A stretch of DNA of 64,000 nt from Bacteroidota bacterium (lineage in GTDB: Bacteria; Bacteroidota; Bacteroidia; 2-12-FULL-35-15): contig JADJHE010000007.1 in NCBI GenBank assembly GCA_016707685.1, forward strand, positions 62,001-126,000. Reading direction: 5' to 3'. Under the pieces are notes generated by a model. The model did no database searches, had not been told where the DNA came from, and was given only the letters and a program-made list of their open reading frames with translations. Positions 1 to 9,785 of this stretch are shown here, piece by piece (the stretch's first letter is position 1; each line of letters begins with the position of its first letter). The translations under genes and the position numbers were made by a program.

Positions 1-1104
1 CTCAAGATCTTCTCCACGTAAACTTTTTGCAAGAATATTTCCGTCTTTGTCAATCAATACATTGTAAGGTATTCCATCAAAGTTATAAAGCGCAACAACT
101 GGTGATTGCCAAAATTTAAAATCACAAACATGGTTATTCCATGTTAGATTGTCTTTTTTGATTGCCTCTTTCCATTTATCCAAATCTTTGTCTAGTGATA
201 CGCTGTAGATGTCAAAGCCTTTGGATTTGTATTTGTTGTATGCTTTTACAACGGTTGGATTTTCTGCTCTGCAGGGGCCGCACCAGCTTGCCCAAAAGTC
301 AACTAATACAATTTTTCCTTTCAAGGAAGAAAGAGCAAGGGGTTTTCCATCAGGAGTATTCATTACAATTTCTGGAGCAGGAGTTCCAAGTGCAAGTTTT
401 CGTTGACTGGCAACACCATCGTGAAATGCTTTTATATAAGTTGAGTTTGGATATTTTCCGAAAAGACCTTTATCTAATTTCAAATATGTTTCTAAAAACT
501 CTTCTGGAGGTAATTGTTGAATTGCAGCTAATGCAGCAAATGAGGTTGTGTTTTTTTTAACAAAGTTTTGTAAAAATTTATTGTGTTCTTCAACTAATGC
601 CATATATGGTTTTTCAAGTTCATTGCTCATCGAGTCGATTTTAATTGAATCCATCTGACTCATGTTTACGAAATTTTGAAACGCCTTTTGAAGGGAATCT
701 CTTTTTCTGTAATTTTTCATGGATGCCTGGTTGATTTCCCAAAAAAGTTTTGAATCTGGTGAGCCTTCCACGGTATAGGTGTTTCCTAAATCAGCTGCAT
801 CTCCACCAACAATAACTTTTTCGTTGGTATCAATAATGAATGTTGCAAAATTTTTATCTGAAATCTTTAGTCGATAAAATCCTTTTTCTGGAATAACTGC
901 AGTGATTTTTATTTCACCATTTTCATCAATTACTGCAGTGTCTAATGATTTTAAACCATCTGGAGCCATTTGTTCGAAAATAACTGTTTCTCCTTTTGAG
1001 TTTGAAAACTTTCCAGTTAATTCAAATCCATTTTCTGAATTGCTGTTTGAGCATGCAGCAAATGCTGCTATTGTTATTGCACCTACTATTGTTTTGAAAT
1101 TCAT
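1..1104 (-). CDS. TlpA/AhpC-family thioredoxin-like lipoprotein (3' end cut by window edge)
   Basis: The frame runs from ATG at 1104 to the window edge without a stop, giving 368 residues and lacking its end. The N-terminus is hydrophobic and ends in FAAC at about residues 15-18, a plausible lipobox, so it is probably an envelope lipoprotein. Residues about 25-130 resemble the DUF4369 domain often found in front of thioredoxin domains in Bacteroidota. The thioredoxin part starts near residue 240 and contains FWASWCGPC, with active-site cysteines 275 and 278. Such proteins reduce or isomerise disulfides in envelope proteins, often for cytochrome maturation; the partner cannot be told here. It lies downstream of gatB on the same strand with only 17 bases between. 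Family call is firm, exact role open. Confidence 0.88.
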   Translation of the reverse strand, partial: MNFKTIVGAITIAAFAACSNSNSENGFELTGKFSNSKGETVIFEQMAPDGLKSLDTAVIDENGEIKITAVIPEKGFYRLKISDKNFATFIIDTNEKVIVGGDAADLGNTYTVEGSPDSKLFWEINQASMKNYRKRDSLQKAFQNFVNMSQMDSIKIDSMSNELEKPYMALVEEHNKFLQNFVKKNTTSFAALAAIQQLPPEEFLETYLKLDKGLFGKYPNSTYIKAFHDGVASQRKLALGTPAPEIVMNTPDGKPLALSSLKGKIVLVDFWASWCGPCRAENPTVVKAYNKYKSKGFDIYSVSLDKDLDKWKEAIKKDNLTWNNHVCDFKFWQSPVVALYNFDGIPYNVLIDKDGNILAKSLRGEDLE

Positions 1105-1121
1105 AGTTTTTAATTATTGTT

Positions 1122-2573
1122 TTAAGCTTTGTCAAGCATTTCTTTTACTAATTCATTTGCAATTTTTGGATCCGCTTTCCCTTTCGATAATTTCATTACC
1201 TCACCCATAAACATTGCGGCTAAGGTTGTTTTTCCATTTTTGTACTCAATTACTTTTTCAGGATACTTTGCAATGGCTTGTTTTACAAACTCTGCTAGTG
1301 CATTGCTATCACTTTCTTGTATCCATCCATTTTCCTCTGCAATTTGAGTAGGTGTTTTGTTTGGATTTTCCAGCATTACTGGGAATATTTTTTGAGTAGC
1401 AATGGTATGACTAACTTTTCCTGAATCAATAAAATCAACTAATTGAGCAATGCGTTCGGGTGTAATTTTGAAATCAGAAATGTGTAAAGCATTGTCATTT
1501 AAAAATGATTTCACTTGAACAGTCAGCCAATTTGAAACCGACTTCGTGTTTTTTGTTTTAGAAATAATTTCTTCAAAATACAATGCAATCTCTTTGCTAT
1601 CTGTTAATACACCAGCATCGTATTCCGATAATCCAAGTGATGTATATTTTTTAAATAAATCATTTGGTAATGGAGGCAATGTGCTTTTAATTTTTGCAAT
1701 GTACTCTTGCGAAACAATTACGGGTTGTAAGTCGGGTTCTGGAAAATAGCGGTAATCGTTTGCCATCTCTTTGCTACGCATCACAAAGGTTGTGCCCGCA
1801 ACAGCATCAAAGCTTCTGGTATCTTGTGTGATTTCTTCTCCATTTTCAATCGCTTCAATTTGACGTTTTATTTCGAACTCAATTGCACGTTGAACATTAC
1901 GAATGGAGTTCATGTTTTTTACTTCAGTTCTTTTACCAAATTCTTTCGCACCTTTTAATCGAACGGATACATTGGCATCGCAACGTAAGCTACCTTCTTC
2001 CATATTTCCATCGCAAATTTCTAGATATCGAACAAGTTTACGTACTTCGGTCAAATATTTATAGGCTTCGTCACCAGAACGAATGTCCGGTGCACTTACA
2101 ATTTCCACCAATGCTACACCAGCACGATTTAAGTCGATAAGTGTATCAAAAGGGTCAATGTCATGGATGCTTTTTCCTGCATCCTCTTCCATGTGGATGC
2201 GTGTTAAATTAATTTGTTTTTCAGAACCGTCTTCTTGTTTTATGCTTATATAACCACCTTCGCAGATAGGTGTTTTGTCTTGCGTTATTTGGTAGCCTTT
2301 AGGTAAATCGGCATAAAAATAATTTTTACGTGCATATTCGTTTACTTCTCTGATATTGCTTTTACATGCTAATCCTAACCGGACAGCATATTCAATCACT
2401 TTTTTATTTGCTTTTGGTAAGGTGCCTGGGTGTCCCAATGTAATGGGACTAACATTTGTATTTGGTAATACACCATATTCAGTAGAATCTGATGAATAGG
2501 CTTTGCTTTTTGTTACTAATTGCGCGTGAACTTCTAGACCAATTACGGCTTCGTACTTATCGTAAATACTCAT
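1122..2573 (-). CDS. gatB: Asp-tRNA(Asn)/Glu-tRNA(Gln) amidotransferase subunit B
   Basis: GatB is the tRNA-binding and kinase subunit of the GatCAB complex, which amidates Glu-tRNA(Gln) or Asp-tRNA(Asn) in the cytoplasm. At 483 residues it has normal family length. Recognisable parts are the N-terminal IGLEVHAQL (residues about 11-19), the middle GSLRCDANVSVR block of the phosphorylation cradle, and a C-terminal YqeY-like tail rich in Lys. gatA and gatC are not in this window, so the complex is encoded at separate loci, as is common in this phylum. The ATG at 2573 fits the conserved N-terminus. Just upstream on the coding strand is TATCTTTC, one base away from the phylum's TAnnTTTG promoter box. 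Confidence 0.97.
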   Translation of the reverse strand: MSIYDKYEAVIGLEVHAQLVTKSKAYSSDSTEYGVLPNTNVSPITLGHPGTLPKANKKVIEYAVRLGLACKSNIREVNEYARKNYFYADLPKGYQITQDKTPICEGGYISIKQEDGSEKQINLTRIHMEEDAGKSIHDIDPFDTLIDLNRAGVALVEIVSAPDIRSGDEAYKYLTEVRKLVRYLEICDGNMEEGSLRCDANVSVRLKGAKEFGKRTEVKNMNSIRNVQRAIEFEIKRQIEAIENGEEITQDTRSFDAVAGTTFVMRSKEMANDYRYFPEPDLQPVIVSQEYIAKIKSTLPPLPNDLFKKYTSLGLSEYDAGVLTDSKEIALYFEEIISKTKNTKSVSNWLTVQVKSFLNDNALHISDFKITPERIAQLVDFIDSGKVSHTIATQKIFPVMLENPNKTPTQIAEENGWIQESDSNALAEFVKQAIAKYPEKVIEYKNGKTTLAAMFMGEVMKLSKGKADPKIANELVKEMLDKA

Positions 2574-2688
2574 TTTGTAATGTGCTTAAATTAAGCGCGA
2601 AAGATACGAAAAAAATACGACTAATTTCTAGAGATTTTTTGATGCAAGCATGCTGTTTTGGCGGCTGGAAATGAGCTGATAAACATAG

Positions 2689-2716
2689 CCTGAATCGCTG
2701 CTAATAGCGATTCAGG
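2689..2716 (-). terminator. perfect 11-bp hairpin, probable terminator of the LVIVD gene
   Basis: CCTGAATCGCT and AGCGATTCAGG pair perfectly across a 6-base loop. The hairpin lies ten bases beyond the stop of the LVIVD gene (minus strand). There is no strong U-tract on either side, so it may end transcription weakly or mainly protect the 3' end of the mRNA. Confidence 0.5.
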
Positions 2717-2726
2717 ATGATATACC

Positions 2727-4151
2727 TTATTTCTTTATTATTTTCTGAGTAAACTGAACTTCTTTACCTTTAATGTTTAAAAGGTAGATGCCTGCAGAAA
2801 TATCACTAATGTTTAATGTTTTGCTGCTATTTCCTTGCGGTAATTTCTCACGGCTACTTATGATTTTTCGTCCCGATAAATCCATCAATTCCATCATAAC
2901 TTCATCGTTAGCGTTTAGCATAAATGAAACGGAAATGTTTTCTGAACTAGGGTTAGGATAAATGAAAACAATGTTATTATTGTTTGTATTGTTTTCATGG
3001 ACACTTAATGCAATATTCGCATCAAGAACGTACAAGCCATTTTGCATGTCGTTTGCAATGATGTTGCCACTTGGTAAATCAACATAAGCGCCCCAATTCC
3101 CGTGGTATGCAGGATTTGAATAATTATCGTTTTGCCCTTTTAATGTGTCGGTATCAAAGTAGCCTGTTCTAACAGGTGAGGAAGGATTGCTGATGTCGAA
3201 AATTTGTATTCCGTCTTGGTAATAAGACATTATTAATCGGTTGTTGCCCAATATATATGGGTTGTGAGGTGTGGCTCCTTCATTTGATTTAAATGTAGAT
3301 TCAATTGACATGTTTTGCAAATCGGTTACATTCATAATTTTTACTGCCATATTCACTGGAACTTCATCACAGAAAACCAATGTTTTGCCATCGGCAGTTA
3401 AATAGCTGCTATGATTGTAGCCTTGATCGGGATATGAGGTAACGGAATTGATTGGAGAAAAGTTATTTGCTCCAACATTGTATTTGTAGATGAACATGCC
3501 TTGGTATCCACAAGATGCATAAACGGTATCGTTACGAACAAACATATCGTGAACATGATTGATGTTTGCATCATCGTCATTCAGTTTTCTTAATAATGTT
3601 GGGCTTGCTGGGTTTGTTAAGCTATATACTATCATTGAATAATGACCGCCTGTTCCAGGATAGGTAACACTCCCACAGTATAATTTGTCGCCATCAACAA
3701 ACAAGGTATGAGAGCGCTCAAAGATTGTAACATCGTCATGTACCACATGGACCGAATCGGGTAAATAACTTAAGTCGATGATTTGAAAACTATTTGGAGA
3801 CGCATCATCACTGATTGCATACAAGTAATTACCATAGGTTTTGTATTCACGCCAGATGCATTGGTTTCTTCTGCCAGCAACATAATCTTTTTCGACTGGA
3901 TTTGAAGGATTTGAAACATCAATAATATGTGTACCGCTGCTTGAGCCTACTATTGCATATTCTCGGTTGTTGTCACTTGTGTCTACCCATGCCCAGCAAC
4001 CATTGTATTTGATGCCATAACTTGGTTCAGCTACTTGCGTTGGATTATACCAATGTCCGAGCATTGAAATGTTTTGAGCATCGTACTGAGCATTGATTGT
4101 TAGCGTAATAAAGGCTGTTAAAATGGTAATTAAAAATAGCTTTGCTTTCAT
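2727..4151 (-). CDS. secreted LVIVD-repeat / choice-of-anchor B protein with T9SS type A sorting domain
   Basis: A 474-residue exported protein. Residues 1-21 form a signal peptide ending TINAQ. Residues about 25-380 carry LVIVD-type beta-propeller repeats: blocks such as IDVSNPSNPVEKDYV, IVYSLTNPASPTLLRK and IFDISNPSSPVRTGYF recur. Residues about 395-474 are a type A C-terminal sorting domain, with YPNPSSENISVSF near its start and a final basic IIKK, so the protein should cross the outer membrane by the type IX system and be anchored or released. Its ligand or enzyme activity is unknown; this family is annotated only by fold. It is a single transcription unit flanked by a hairpin downstream. 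Confidence 0.88.
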   Translation of the reverse strand: MKAKLFLITILTAFITLTINAQYDAQNISMLGHWYNPTQVAEPSYGIKYNGCWAWVDTSDNNREYAIVGSSSGTHIIDVSNPSNPVEKDYVAGRRNQCIWREYKTYGNYLYAISDDASPNSFQIIDLSYLPDSVHVVHDDVTIFERSHTLFVDGDKLYCGSVTYPGTGGHYSMIVYSLTNPASPTLLRKLNDDDANINHVHDMFVRNDTVYASCGYQGMFIYKYNVGANNFSPINSVTSYPDQGYNHSSYLTADGKTLVFCDEVPVNMAVKIMNVTDLQNMSIESTFKSNEGATPHNPYILGNNRLIMSYYQDGIQIFDISNPSSPVRTGYFDTDTLKGQNDNYSNPAYHGNWGAYVDLPSGNIIANDMQNGLYVLDANIALSVHENNTNNNNIVFIYPNPSSENISVSFMLNANDEVMMELMDLSGRKIISSREKLPQGNSSKTLNISDISAGIYLLNIKGKEVQFTQKIIKK

Positions 4152-4284
4152 TTTCTGAATAGATTAGAAATATAAAGGTACTCAGATTTTCATGTAAATA
4201 AAAGTAAATGGGAAGAATACTTTTGATGGAAACACTGTTTATTGCTTCAAAAATTAAGTACATTTATGAAGCAAAACGATTCTT

Positions 4285-5891
4285 ATGAAAACATCTTTTA
4301 AAGAACTTTTAAATAACCTAAAAAAGGTTTGTAATAAATACGATTTGGAAAATGAACAGTTGAAAAAGCAACTGCTAAACGAATTAAAAATAGCCAAATT
4401 GCCGACTACAAATTTGCTAATAGATTATCAGAATGTGCTGTTGTTTATTGTTGCACATCCTTCGAATCAATTATTATTAGAGGCAGCTGAGGAGGAATTA
4501 ACGCGCCTTTCATTAAACTTGAAACGAATGAGTAAAACTGATTTGTTGAAGTTAGATAATACAGGGTTGCCTTATACAAAGTCGCTTTCTACATTTACAC
4601 ATGATTTATTAAATTGGTACAAAGCAGATGAAGATGTATTGTTAAAAATTGACTCCTTTTATAATGCAACTGTTTCCTTGAATGATGCGCTGGCACTTAC
4701 AGTTCCTTCCTAGAAAAAGAAGTGATTTCTATTGGTTACAAAAACAATAAATTAATGGAGGTTTTAAAAGTTGACAAACAACATCAGTTGACTTTTTTGC
4801 TTTCAGAGTTTGATAAACTTGCAGAACAACCCTTTGTAAAAGATTATTTTTTCAATGGATTACATCTTTACATGCAAGCAGTGCCTAAAAGCAAATTTTT
4901 TTCAAAAGCGTATAATAGAATTCCAATAAAAGCTCCTTTTTATCATTCAGATATTATTAAGCAATTTGATCAAGTAGATTTGCTTAACCGAAAACTACCT
5001 AAACCAAAATCATTTAGTACAACTGAATTTAATCACTTTTTAAAGGTTGTTAAAAATTCACTTACGCTCTTGCAACGTGAAACAGATCCTGTTACGTATT
5101 TGGATCAAAAATCATTTCGATTGTATGAATTGGAGAGGGGAGTTTCAATTGCCATTTATGGAATGAAAGCAGATAGACAATTACCGTTGGAATCATACGT
5201 TGGTTATACCTTGTTTAAAAATGGATTGCCAGCAGCTTATGGTGGAGGATGGGTGTTTGGAAAACGTTCTTTATTTGGAATTAATATTTTCGAGCCATAC
5301 CGTGGTGGTGAATCAGGATACATGATGTGTCAACTGTTACGTGTATACCGACAAGCATTTGGTGTTGATTATTTTGAAGTAGAGCCTTATCAATATGGTT
5401 TAGGAAATCCAGAAGGAATTAGCTCTGGTGCTTATTGGTTTTATTTTCGTTTTGGTTTTCGATCATTAGAGAAAGAGTTGAACCAGCTTTCATTACAAGA
5501 GTTTGAAAAAATCAAGACACAAAAAGGTTATCGTAGTTCAGAAGAAACATTGTTACGATTTACAGAGAGTAACATTGCGTTGAATATGGGAAAAGGTATT
5601 CCATTGACAGTTGCTGAAATTCGAGAAAAAGTGACGGCATTGATTTCAGAAAACTATGCAAGTAATAGAGTGGAAGCGGAGAAAGATGTAGTTAAAAATT
5701 TTATGAAGAAAGCAGGTAAATTAAAAGCCTTGACAAAAGAGCAAAAAAGGGTATTGGTGGAAGTTGCATTTTTAGCAGAAGTTATAGATGTAAAAGCTGC
5801 TTCAAAAATAAAAGCAATGGTAGAAATGATTCTTCTGAAACCAATTGATTTGTATGAATATCAGAAAAAATTAAAAGAGTTGTTGGCATAA
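4285..5891 (+). CDS. conserved protein of unknown function, broken by one frameshift near 4700-4713
   Basis: Two adjacent reading frames, 4285-4713 (142 residues) and 4722-5891 (from a GTG), look like the two halves of one gene. The first half holds a block I remember from larger uncharacterised bacterial proteins (LIDYQNVLLFIVAHPSN). The second half holds the block NIFEPYRGGESGYMMCQ followed by VEPYQYGLGNPEGISSG and YWFYFRFGFR, which in those proteins sits on the same chain. The second frame is open upstream to 4686, overlapping the end of the first, and one extra base near 4708-4713 would join them into about 533 residues. I do not know a function; nothing suggests a signal peptide or membrane segments. 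Either a sequencing indel or a real mutation explains the break. Confidence 0.6.
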
Positions 5892-5894
5892 AGC

Positions 5895-6707
5895 CTACAA
5901 CTCTTTCATTAATTCTTTCATAATTAAGGTCATTTTTTTCTCTGCTTGTGCAGCAACATGTTGCACATCTTCGTGTGTTACTTCTACAATTTTACCTTCA
6001 ACGCCTAAGTCGGTAATGATACTCATTGCAAAGCAGGGAATGTTCATGTGACGAGCTACAATTACTTCAGGAACAGTACTCATTCCAACAGCATCCGCAC
6101 CTAATATTTTAACCATTCTATATTCTGCAGGTGTTTCAAACGTAGGTCCAGATAGACCTAAATACACACCTTCTTGAACTTTTATGTTGTTTGCGGCAGC
6201 AACTTTTTTTGCTTTTACAATAATTTCTTTGTTATATGCTTCACTCATATCAGGAAAACGAGGCCCTAATTCAGCTAGGTTTTTTCCAATTAATGGATTT
6301 GATGGAAAAAAATTAATGTGGTCGTTAATAATCATTAAATCACCAATCTCGAAATTAGGATTTACACCGCCTGATGCGTTTGAAACAAACAATTTTTGAA
6401 TTCCTAAAAATTTCATCACACGAACAGGAAATGTAACTTGTTGCATGTTGTATCCTTCATAATAATGAAAACGACCTTGCATAGCAACAACATTTTTGCC
6501 TCCTAATTCACCAAAAATTAGTTTTCCAGAATGTCCTTCTACTGTTGATACAGGAAAGTTGGGTATCTCTTCGTAAGGGATGGTGTGTTTAATGTTGATC
6601 TCCTTCACTAATCCGCCTAAGCCAGTACCTAAAATAATTCCAATCTCGGGTTGTGTTGTTATTTTACTTTGAATGTAGGTTGCTGTGCTTTTGATTTGAT
6701 CTAACAT
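5895..6707 (-). CDS. punA: purine-nucleoside phosphorylase, trimeric class I type
   Basis: This cytoplasmic enzyme splits purine nucleosides with phosphate into free base and (deoxy)ribose 1-phosphate for salvage. At 270 residues it is family length. Visible motifs are the phosphate loop GTGLGGL (about residues 27-33), SNASGGVNP, the base-binding GPTFETPAEYRM, and VGMSTVPEVIVARH. Where trimeric enzymes usually have Asn (ITN), this protein has Asp (ITDLG), which could affect base preference. The start lies inside the 3' end of lpxK, so the two genes overlap by 44 bases and are probably co-transcribed. The other purine genes of the window (guaA, purE, hpt, adk) are far away. Confidence 0.95.
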   Translation of the reverse strand: MLDQIKSTATYIQSKITTQPEIGIILGTGLGGLVKEINIKHTIPYEEIPNFPVSTVEGHSGKLIFGELGGKNVVAMQGRFHYYEGYNMQQVTFPVRVMKFLGIQKLFVSNASGGVNPNFEIGDLMIINDHINFFPSNPLIGKNLAELGPRFPDMSEAYNKEIIVKAKKVAAANNIKVQEGVYLGLSGPTFETPAEYRMVKILGADAVGMSTVPEVIVARHMNIPCFAMSIITDLGVEGKIVEVTHEDVQHVAAQAEKKMTLIMKELMKEL

Positions 6708-7758
6708 AATTTATTACTTGTTCGTTAAATAGTTCTTTGTCTTTGTCGTGAAACTCAACTTCTATTGGAATGTAAAAGATGGCTAGTGATTTTAAAAGTT
6801 CCGAAAATTTCGGAGATTTTAAACGCATAGCATCTTTTTCAGTAGTCAATATAATTTTATTTGCGGTTGCAATATTATTAAATATTTTCTGAACATTGCC
6901 TATATCTTCTTTTGTAAAATGGTGATGGTCGGAATATTTGATTGGTGTTAAGTTTTTGACTTTGTCTTTAAGGTAATATTCCAATGCTTTGGTGTTGGCT
7001 ATTCCTGTTAGGAGTACAATTGAAAAGTTACGATCGAAATAATATTCTTTAGAAAGCGGATTTGTTCCTTCAGAGTTTAGAGAAACAAAATTTCCGTACT
7101 TGATGTATGAAAAATAAACTTTCTGATGTGGTAATGGTTTTATTTCTGAAAGGAGGCGTTTGCGTTCAATCGGTAGCAGAATTGTAGGGCATTTGGTAAC
7201 AATAATAATATCTGCTCTTTTTGCCCCACTTTGAAATTCTCTTAAGCCTCCGCTAGGCAACATGCAATCGTTACAGTAAAGTTTGCTAAAGTCACTTAAT
7301 AGTATTGAAAGTCCAGACTTTACAGCTCTGTGCTGAAAAGCATCATCCAGTAAAATTCCTTGAAGGGAAGGATATTCTATCAGTAATTTATGGATTCCTC
7401 TTACGCGTTCTTCATCAACAGCAACACGAAGGTTGCTGAATTTCTTTTTGAATTGTAGTGGTTCATCGCCAATGTCAGAGGCAGTTGATTGTGTATCGGC
7501 CAAAATAAAACCACTTGTTTTTCGACCGTATCCTCTGCTGAGTGTAGCAAGGTAAAATTCAGGTTTTAGTAATCGAATAAGGTATTCGATGTGGGGTGTT
7601 TTACCAGTTCCTCCTGCAGATAAATTCCCTACCGATATAGTAGGGATATCAAATACTTTTGAAGGAATAACTTTCCAGTCGTAGAGTTTATTACGCAAAA
7701 ACACAATCCATCCATAAAGGATAGAAATTGGGAATAATAGTATGCGTAAAAACTTCAT
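6664..7758 (-). CDS. lpxK: tetraacyldisaccharide 4'-kinase (lipid A synthesis)
   Basis: LpxK phosphorylates the 4' position of the lipid A disaccharide precursor at the inner face of the cytoplasmic membrane. The 364-residue protein begins with a hydrophobic anchor (residues about 5-22) and the P-loop is in SVGNLSAGGTGKTPH, near residue 50. Further family blocks are LSRGYGRKT, IGDEPLQF and LLDDAFQHRAV. It is the first gene of a small unit with pnp, which it overlaps. Upstream, TATTTTTA lies 7-14 bases before the start, one base off the TAnnTTTG box. It faces the divergent Nif3 gene. Confidence 0.96.
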   Translation of the reverse strand: MKFLRILLFPISILYGWIVFLRNKLYDWKVIPSKVFDIPTISVGNLSAGGTGKTPHIEYLIRLLKPEFYLATLSRGYGRKTSGFILADTQSTASDIGDEPLQFKKKFSNLRVAVDEERVRGIHKLLIEYPSLQGILLDDAFQHRAVKSGLSILLSDFSKLYCNDCMLPSGGLREFQSGAKRADIIIVTKCPTILLPIERKRLLSEIKPLPHQKVYFSYIKYGNFVSLNSEGTNPLSKEYYFDRNFSIVLLTGIANTKALEYYLKDKVKNLTPIKYSDHHHFTKEDIGNVQKIFNNIATANKIILTTEKDAMRLKSPKFSELLKSLAIFYIPIEVEFHDKDKELFNEQVINYVRSNQKHSNLHSK

Positions 7759-7859
7759 TGCTTAAAAATACTGATTTTTGTTTAATAGTTAAACAGTTTG
7801 TTGTACTCCCGAAGGTTGTTTTTAATTTCGTAAATTCGCCCAAAACAAGATTTAATTCT

Positions 7860-8954
7860 ATGAAATTAAAGGAAATTACAGATTACTTAGAATCAATAGC
7901 GCCATTGGCTTATCAGGAAAGTTATGATAATGCAGGATTGATATGTGGGAATGCAGATATGGATATTACTGGAGCAGTTATTTGTTTGGATAGTACAGAA
8001 GCTGTTATTGATGAGGCAATTGCTATGGGATGTAATCTTGTAATAGCGCACCATCCCATTGTTTTTTCGGGATTAAAAAAGTTCAATGGTAAAAATTATG
8101 TGGAACGTGTAATAATTAAAGCTATTAAGAACGACATTGCTGTTTATGCGGCTCATACCAATTTGGATAGTGTAAGCAATGGTGTAAATGCAAAAATTGC
8201 TGAAAAATTAGGCCTTATCAACTGTAAAATTCTTGCTCCCTCAAAAGGTAATTTAAAAAAGCTGATTACATTTTGTCCTGTTGACAAAGCAGAGCAGCTT
8301 CGTAAGGCGCTGTTTGAGGCAGGTAGTGGTACTATTGGTAATTACAGTGAGTGCAGTTTTACTACTTCGGGAATTGGTACGTTCAAGGCGGAGAGCGGAG
8401 CTCAACCATATGTTGGTGAGGTGGGAGCGCAGCATCAGGAAAAGGAAGAGCGAATAGAAGTGATTTATCCTTCTCATATTGAATCTAAGCTTTTAAAAGC
8501 ATTGTTTTTGGCGCATCCATACGAAGAGGTAGCGTTTGATTTGATTCAATTGTCGAATGCCAACAAAGAAGTTGGTTCAGGAATGGTAGGAGATTTGCCT
8601 GTTTCCATTTCTGAAATAGACTTTTTGAAGGATGTAAAGCAAAAAATGAAGGCAGGTTCGCTTAGATATACCCATTTAAAGAATAAAAATGTCAAAAAAG
8701 TAGCCATTTGTGGTGGTTCGGGTAGTTTTTTGTTAAAAGAAGCAATCGCTAGTGGGGCCGATGTTTTTGTGACTGCTGATTTTAAATACCATCAATATTT
8801 TGATGCTGAAAACAGTATTGTTATTGCAGATATAGGCCATTTTGAGAGTGAACAATACACATCTGAATTATTTTATGAGATTTTAAAGAAAAAATTTAAT
8901 ACATTTGCACTCCATTTGTCAAAAATTAATACTAATCCAATAAACTATTTATAA
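7860..8954 (+). CDS. Nif3-like dinuclear metal-centre protein (GTP cyclohydrolase I type 2 family)
   Basis: The start was taken at ATG 7860 (MKLKEITDYLE), which matches the family N-terminus; the frame is open further upstream but that part looks non-coding. The 364-residue length indicates the long form with a PII-like insert at about residues 130-235. Metal-binding blocks are visible: IAHHPIVFSGLKKF, AAHTNLDSV, and near the end GHFESEQYT. Nif3/YbgI proteins form toroidal hexamers with two metal ions per subunit; their physiological reaction is not settled. The zinc-ribbon gene follows after 2 bases, a pairing I associate with this phylum, which suggests a shared task. Confidence 0.92.
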   Translation: MKLKEITDYLESIAPLAYQESYDNAGLICGNADMDITGAVICLDSTEAVIDEAIAMGCNLVIAHHPIVFSGLKKFNGKNYVERVIIKAIKNDIAVYAAHTNLDSVSNGVNAKIAEKLGLINCKILAPSKGNLKKLITFCPVDKAEQLRKALFEAGSGTIGNYSECSFTTSGIGTFKAESGAQPYVGEVGAQHQEKEERIEVIYPSHIESKLLKALFLAHPYEEVAFDLIQLSNANKEVGSGMVGDLPVSISEIDFLKDVKQKMKAGSLRYTHLKNKNVKKVAICGGSGSFLLKEAIASGADVFVTADFKYHQYFDAENSIVIADIGHFESEQYTSELFYEILKKKFNTFALHLSKINTNPINYL

Positions 8955-8956
8955 AA

Positions 8957-9721
8957 ATGGCAAAATCTAAAGCTGACGAAATTTCGGTAGAAGAAAAATT
9001 AAGAGCATTGTTTGAATTACAACAAACTGACTCTAAGATTGATAAAATCAGAACTGTAAGAGGAGAATTGCCTTTAGAGGTTAGAGATCTTGAAGATTTG
9101 GTTGCAGGTTTAGAAACTCGTATCGGTAATTTTAACGAAGAAGTAAAATCGTTAGAAGATGGTATCGTTGAGAAGAAAAATGTAATGAAAGATGCTGCTG
9201 CTGCTATCAAAAAATACGAATCACAACAAGGAAAAGTTCGTAACAACCGTGAGTACGATTCAATTACAAAAGAAATCGAATTCCAGAATTTAGAAATTCA
9301 ATTAGCTGAAAAACGTATCAAAGAATTCAAAGCAAACATCGCTGCTAAAAAAGAAGTGTTGGAAAATGCTGAAGCTGAATTGTCTGATCGTCAAAAAGAT
9401 TTGAAAATCAAAAGAAAAGAATTAGAAGAAATTGTTGCTGAAACAGAAAAAGAAGAACAATCGTTATTGAAAAAATCAGCTGCTTCTGAAGCAATGATTG
9501 AAGATCGTTTGTTGAACGCTTACAAGCGTATTAGAGCAAACGTAATGAATGGTTTAGGTGTTGTTACTGTTGAGCGTGATTCTTGTGGTGGATGTTTTAA
9601 TAAAATCCCACCTCAACGTCAATTAGATATTCAAACACATAAAAAAGTTATCGTTTGTGAGCATTGCGGACGTATCTTGGTAGATGCTGAAATCTTAACA
9701 GGAAAACCTGCAAAAGCTTAA
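8957..9721 (+). CDS. coiled-coil protein with C4 zinc ribbon (DUF164/CdsZ-like family)
   Basis: A 254-residue cytoplasmic protein. Residues about 15-190 are rich in Glu, Lys, Ala and Leu and should form a long antiparallel coiled coil; residues about 205-245 carry a four-cysteine zinc ribbon (CGGCFNKIPPQ, then CEHCGRIL). Relatives include HP0958 (FlgZ) of Helicobacter, reported to bind RNA and sigma-54, and chlamydial CT398. Function in Bacteroidota is not known to me. It is co-directional with and 2 bases from the Nif3 gene, and a strong terminator follows, so the two form a closed unit. Codon use is cleaner and more biased than in most neighbours, which hints at good expression. Confidence 0.9.
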   Translation: MAKSKADEISVEEKLRALFELQQTDSKIDKIRTVRGELPLEVRDLEDLVAGLETRIGNFNEEVKSLEDGIVEKKNVMKDAAAAIKKYESQQGKVRNNREYDSITKEIEFQNLEIQLAEKRIKEFKANIAAKKEVLENAEAELSDRQKDLKIKRKELEEIVAETEKEEQSLLKKSAASEAMIEDRLLNAYKRIRANVMNGLGVVTVERDSCGGCFNKIPPQRQLDIQTHKKVIVCEHCGRILVDAEILTGKPAKA

Positions 9722-9741
9722 CAATATAGTATAATAAAAAG

Positions 9742-9772
9742 AAAAGCCGAAACAATTTGTTTCGGCTTTTTT
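9742..9772 (+). terminator. rho-independent terminator, bidirectional
   Basis: AAAAGCCGAAAC pairs with GTTTCGGCTTTT across the loop AATTT and runs into six T. It lies between the convergent zinc-ribbon gene and the SGNH-like gene, and the A-tract on the other side lets it serve both. Confidence 0.9.
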
Positions 9773-9785
9773 ATTGAATAAAGTT

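Noticed and set aside
162..560. 132-codon plus-strand frame
   Set aside because: Shadow of the TlpA-like gene on the minus strand, whose CxxC thioredoxin sequence is unmistakable.
4690..4724. programmed -1 frameshift
   Set aside because: No X-XXY-YYZ slippery heptamer and no obvious downstream pseudoknot; a plain indel is simpler.
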